Assembly (NCBI RefSeq): GCF_039621805.1
Contig: NZ_CP155073.1
Coordinates: 2,046,001-2,110,000, forward strand
Direction: 5' to 3'
Length of the DNA: 64,000 nucleotides
From: Paraburkholderia sp. PREW-6R
Lineage (GTDB): Bacteria > Pseudomonadota > Gammaproteobacteria > Burkholderiales > Burkholderiaceae
The position numbers were made by a program, and so were the translations under genes. Below, piece by piece: positions 63,924 to 64,000 of the stretch. The notes below the pieces were generated by a model, which saw only the letters and a list, made by a program, of their open reading frames with translations, did not search any database and was not told the origin of the DNA. Numbering within the stretch: position 1 is the first letter of the stretch; the number at the start of each line of letters is the position of its first letter.

Positions 63924-64000
63924 TGATGCAGCAAGAACCTTATGACGAGATTGAGCGATTAATGCGTGAATCGCTCGCGCTAGTTGAGAGAGAAATCTCT
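63920..64000 (+). CDS. 5' part of a second putative immunity gene
   Basis: ATG at 63920 overlaps the stop of the orphan toxin fragment (ATGA), followed by two more in-frame ATGs. The frame (MMMQQEPYDEIERLMRESLALVEREIS...) stays open to the window edge. By position it should encode the immunity protein against the EndoU-like orphan toxin. Only 27 codons are visible, so no family can be named. No clear ribosome-binding site is present, consistent with coupling to a toxin frame. Confidence 0.65.
   Translation, partial: MMMQQEPYDEIERLMRESLALVEREIS

Overview
The window reads as a chromosomal segment of a betaproteobacterium of the Burkholderia/Paraburkholderia group. The coding DNA is GC-rich, there is a phasin gene, the pyruvate dehydrogenase E3 carries its own lipoyl domain, and several gene orders are typical of Burkholderiaceae: pyrG-kdsA-eno-ftsB, lolC-lolD-tatD-comEC, an RpfE-like gene before recJ-prfB-lysS, and iscR-iscS-iscU-iscA-hscB-hscA-fdx-iscX. 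The genus is an inference from gene content, not a database result.

From 1 to about 53.9 kb the window is mostly conserved housekeeping DNA. Leftmost (minus strand) are ftsB, eno, kdsA and pyrG, then an alpha/beta hydrolase, comEC, tatD, lolD and lolC. A plus-strand block follows with an RpfE-like gene, recJ, prfB (with its programmed +1 frameshift) and lysS, then a glycine-zipper envelope protein. Next, on the minus strand, is a complete ISC iron-sulfur operon with two IscR type-1-like sites at its promoter and an intrinsic terminator between iscA and hscB. A low-molecular-weight phosphatase and two small exported proteins come next. A lactate-utilisation pair lutA-lutB (no lutC seen) is divergent from an IclR regulator. 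Then come a PBP7-type endopeptidase, phasin, the pdh operon (aceE-aceF-lpdA), a divergent FixL/FixJ-like two-component system, a DUF3300/DUF2950 pair, folD, an acyltransferase, oligopeptidase A, a CodA-like deaminase and a YgeA-like racemase.

From about 54.1 kb to the right edge lies the accessory region: a contact-dependent growth inhibition (CDI) locus of Burkholderia type. It has a 3009-residue CdiA/BcpA exoprotein with an NADLYN junction motif and a variable C-terminal toxin, followed by a putative immunity gene. After that comes a displaced orphan toxin module, a start-less CdiA C-terminal fragment with an EndoU-nuclease-like domain. It is joined to the parent gene by a 42-bp repeat (39 identities), and it is followed by the 5' end of a second putative immunity gene that runs off the window. 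The cdiA start region also carries two crossed inverted repeats covering the ribosome-binding site and the start codon. No cdiB transporter lies in the window. The Burkholderia order (cdiA-cdiI-cdiO-cdiB) predicts it just beyond the right edge.

No tRNA, rRNA, CRISPR array, insertion sequence or transposase was recognised.
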